The notes beneath the pieces are model-generated. The model did no database searches, was not told the origin of the DNA, and saw only the letters and a program-made list of their open reading frames with translations. The position numbers were made by a program, and so were the translations under genes. This document shows, piece after piece, positions 62,601 through 64,000 of a stretch of 64,000 nt of DNA (positions within the stretch are counted from its first letter, which is position 1; every line of letters begins with the position of its first letter). This DNA comes from Chondrilla cf. caribensis (lineage: Eukaryota > Porifera > Demospongiae > Chondrillida > Chondrillidae). The stretch spans positions 1,792,971-1,856,970 of the forward strand of contig OZ026569.1 of assembly GCA_964020155.1 (NCBI GenBank), read 5' to 3'.

Positions 62601-64000
62601 ATCCAAACATCCTTACTATTATAACCAGTTTGCTGTTGTAACCAATTAAAGTGGAACCCCTCTATTACAAACCTCTGAAATGTGGAAACCTCTATAATAA
62701 GGATACCTTTCTGTGTCCCAGTGTAGTACCGTAGTGTATAAAATGACCTCTGAATTGAGGAAACCTCTGTAATAAGGACTAAAATTAAGGTCCTTAATAG
62801 AGAGGTTCCACTGTATTACTGTGTGTGTGAATATATCTATCCCACAATACATGTTGACATAAAGAAAAAATCCTAATAAACAGTGCTGTTGTAAGAGCCT
62901 GATTGTAATACAGTCACAGGAACAGACTAGTCCAGAATACAATAATATAAATAAATATGAACAAACCATAGACTGTTATGCACATACCAGTGGGACATTT
63001 CACAGGCTGTTTCCTATCCACATCAACAGCGAATAACTTCTGGTAAACTGATTCCAAGGTATGCTTGCTGGAGGTTTGTGAGGATTGTCTGAGTGCTCTC
63101 AATTGGTCACAGACATAGTGTACAAAACAACCTGAATGTCAGTGGTAATCATTCGTTACTGTGATGTTACTTTAGGTGCTCCAAAATGGTCAACTACCTG
63201 CTTCGTTGTTATTCTTGAAAGCAGCTCCAGGTAAATGGAAGATGAGATGACGAGAGAACTTGGAATGTGAACTGAAATACAAACAATCAGGGCAAAACCA
63301 TGGATGTAGAAGGCCATTTTGTTATGCTCAGGTCACATTTCAAATTACAGACACAACATACAATAAATGGGGACAGTTGTCTATTAGCTAGTGTACTAAA
63401 AACTTAAAATTATAATTTATACCTGATTTTCAGTCTATTATAAGCCCATCGTGTGACTGGCCCACCTAATTTCTACACCTATGATAACGACTGCTGTGTA
63501 CATAACATCAATAACTGGCACACACCTTGAATCCAAATCGAGTACATGTTTCCTATCAGTATTGATTTTGAAGTGTTGGTACACCTGATAACCAATATAC
63601 TGTATGAAAGTTTCTAAAAGCCTCAATGAATCATTTTTACAAATGGCCGGGTTCAAACTCTTCTTGAACTCCAGATCAAAATACAGCCTACAAGGTGAGT
63701 TCTCTGGAATAACTTCATAAACATGTCTCTTTGCTAATGGTACCTCCCTACAGAAACACAAACCAGAACATAAACTTGATAAAGTAGCCATCAGAAAGAT
63801 ACAAGGCCTTAAGGACATACTGTATACAAATACAGTACGTACGCAATGAAGTTATATACACGAGTCTATTCAAAATATCTTCAATCGGATCTACACTGAC
63901 CGATACTTTTCTGAAAACTCGTGAAACGTAGCTGCTAGGTATCTTCTTTGGCCTTCGGTGCCCAGAGAAACTGCTTCGTACGCAAACACACAAATGTTCC
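59611..64000 (-). CDS. PRIMPOL: PRIMPOL (primase-polymerase), 5' end cut by window
   Basis: Ten exons on the minus strand join in phase: 64000-63901 (partial), 63747-63526, 63271-63198, 63131-62988, 62034-61886, 61825-61752, 61370-61159, 61024-60946, 60651-60569 and 59897-59611. The AEP catalytic core has LYFDLEF (DxE motif I), FSRHLIF (motif II Ser/His) and a VLLCDEAVYSKNRNFR segment (motif III Asp). The UL52-like zinc finger residues are all present: RWC, RHHKSNN, QKCYDPDC. The acidic C-terminus (NDLFIDEDYLHDDFIEEFL) corresponds to the RPA-binding region. PrimPol reprimes stalled forks and performs translesion synthesis in nucleus and mitochondria. Intron 4 carries two MITEs. The N-terminus lies right of the window. 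Confidence 0.93.
61046..61127. repeat. (GT)n microsatellite in a PRIMPOL intron
   Basis: GT tract with GTTT and GC interruptions between the exons at 61159 and 61024. Confidence 0.9.
62088..62262. mobile_element. MITE family 1 copy in PRIMPOL intron
   Basis: 175 bp between TA dinucleotides: CAGTGGAACCTCTCTTTTAC start and AGAGAGGTTCCACTG end, near-perfect terminal inverted repeats of about 16 bp. Same length as the copy at 56523. Confidence 0.82.
62649..62813. mobile_element. MITE family 1 copy in PRIMPOL intron
   Basis: 165 bp, about 10 bp shorter than its relatives through an internal deletion near GGTCCTTAATAGAG. The right end is intact (GGTTCCACTG then TA). In the same intron as the copy at 62088. 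Confidence 0.78.

Overview
The window looks like nuclear DNA of an early-branching animal, most likely a sponge. That is an inference from compact intron-containing genes (many introns of 60-200 bp), an animal gene set (LSM12, LTO1, GPR155/LYCHOS, PRIMPOL, a first exon of CK2 beta, an Ig/FN3 receptor), an AT-rich background and very long CA/GT microsatellites. No prokaryotic signal is present and the species cannot be fixed from the sequence.

Layout. 1-8 kb: a plus-strand single-pass receptor gene (Ig-like domain, FN3 domain, Thr-rich stalk, TM segment, string of 39-48 nt cytoplasmic exons), cut by huge GT repeats. 8.2-8.5 kb: a small inverted-repeat element with a hammerhead-like motif. 8.7-11.9 kb: LSM12 (3 exons) and a single-exon SEFIR/TIR-like plus Death-domain adaptor. 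13.2-32.9 kb: LTO1 (minus) divergent from GPR155, followed by a tandem duplicate of the whole GPR155 gene. Both GPR155 copies are intact over 13 exons, while LTO1 was only partly duplicated (exon 1). 33.1-37.3 kb: a retrotransposon end fragment, then an array of about 355-bp monomers, each carrying a hammerhead ribozyme (eight direct copies, one inverted), with a 558-bp DNA transposon inserted. 38.8-42.3 kb: an apparently complete pogo/Tigger-like transposon with 387-bp terminal inverted repeats and a spliced transposase ending in a PHD finger. 42.7-45.9 kb: a non-LTR retrotransposon (RT plus zinc knuckle plus restriction-like endonuclease) broken by a frameshift. 46.9-53.9 kb: minus-strand genes, namely a multi-exon gene with a C-terminal zinc finger, a 113-residue two-exon gene, and a KDZ-type transposase fragment with a 16-bp insertion. 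54-59 kb: microsatellites, a CK2 beta first exon and orphan exons. 59.6-64 kb: PRIMPOL (minus), running off the right edge.

The most notable item is the hammerhead-ribozyme satellite. Every unit keeps the CTGATGA/stem II/GAAA core and a pairable stem I with a very short, self-complementary stem III, so a long transcript could self-cleave into monomers of 352-361 nt. Several exon models were joined by checking splice-site consensus and reading-frame phase by hand; none was tested against databases.
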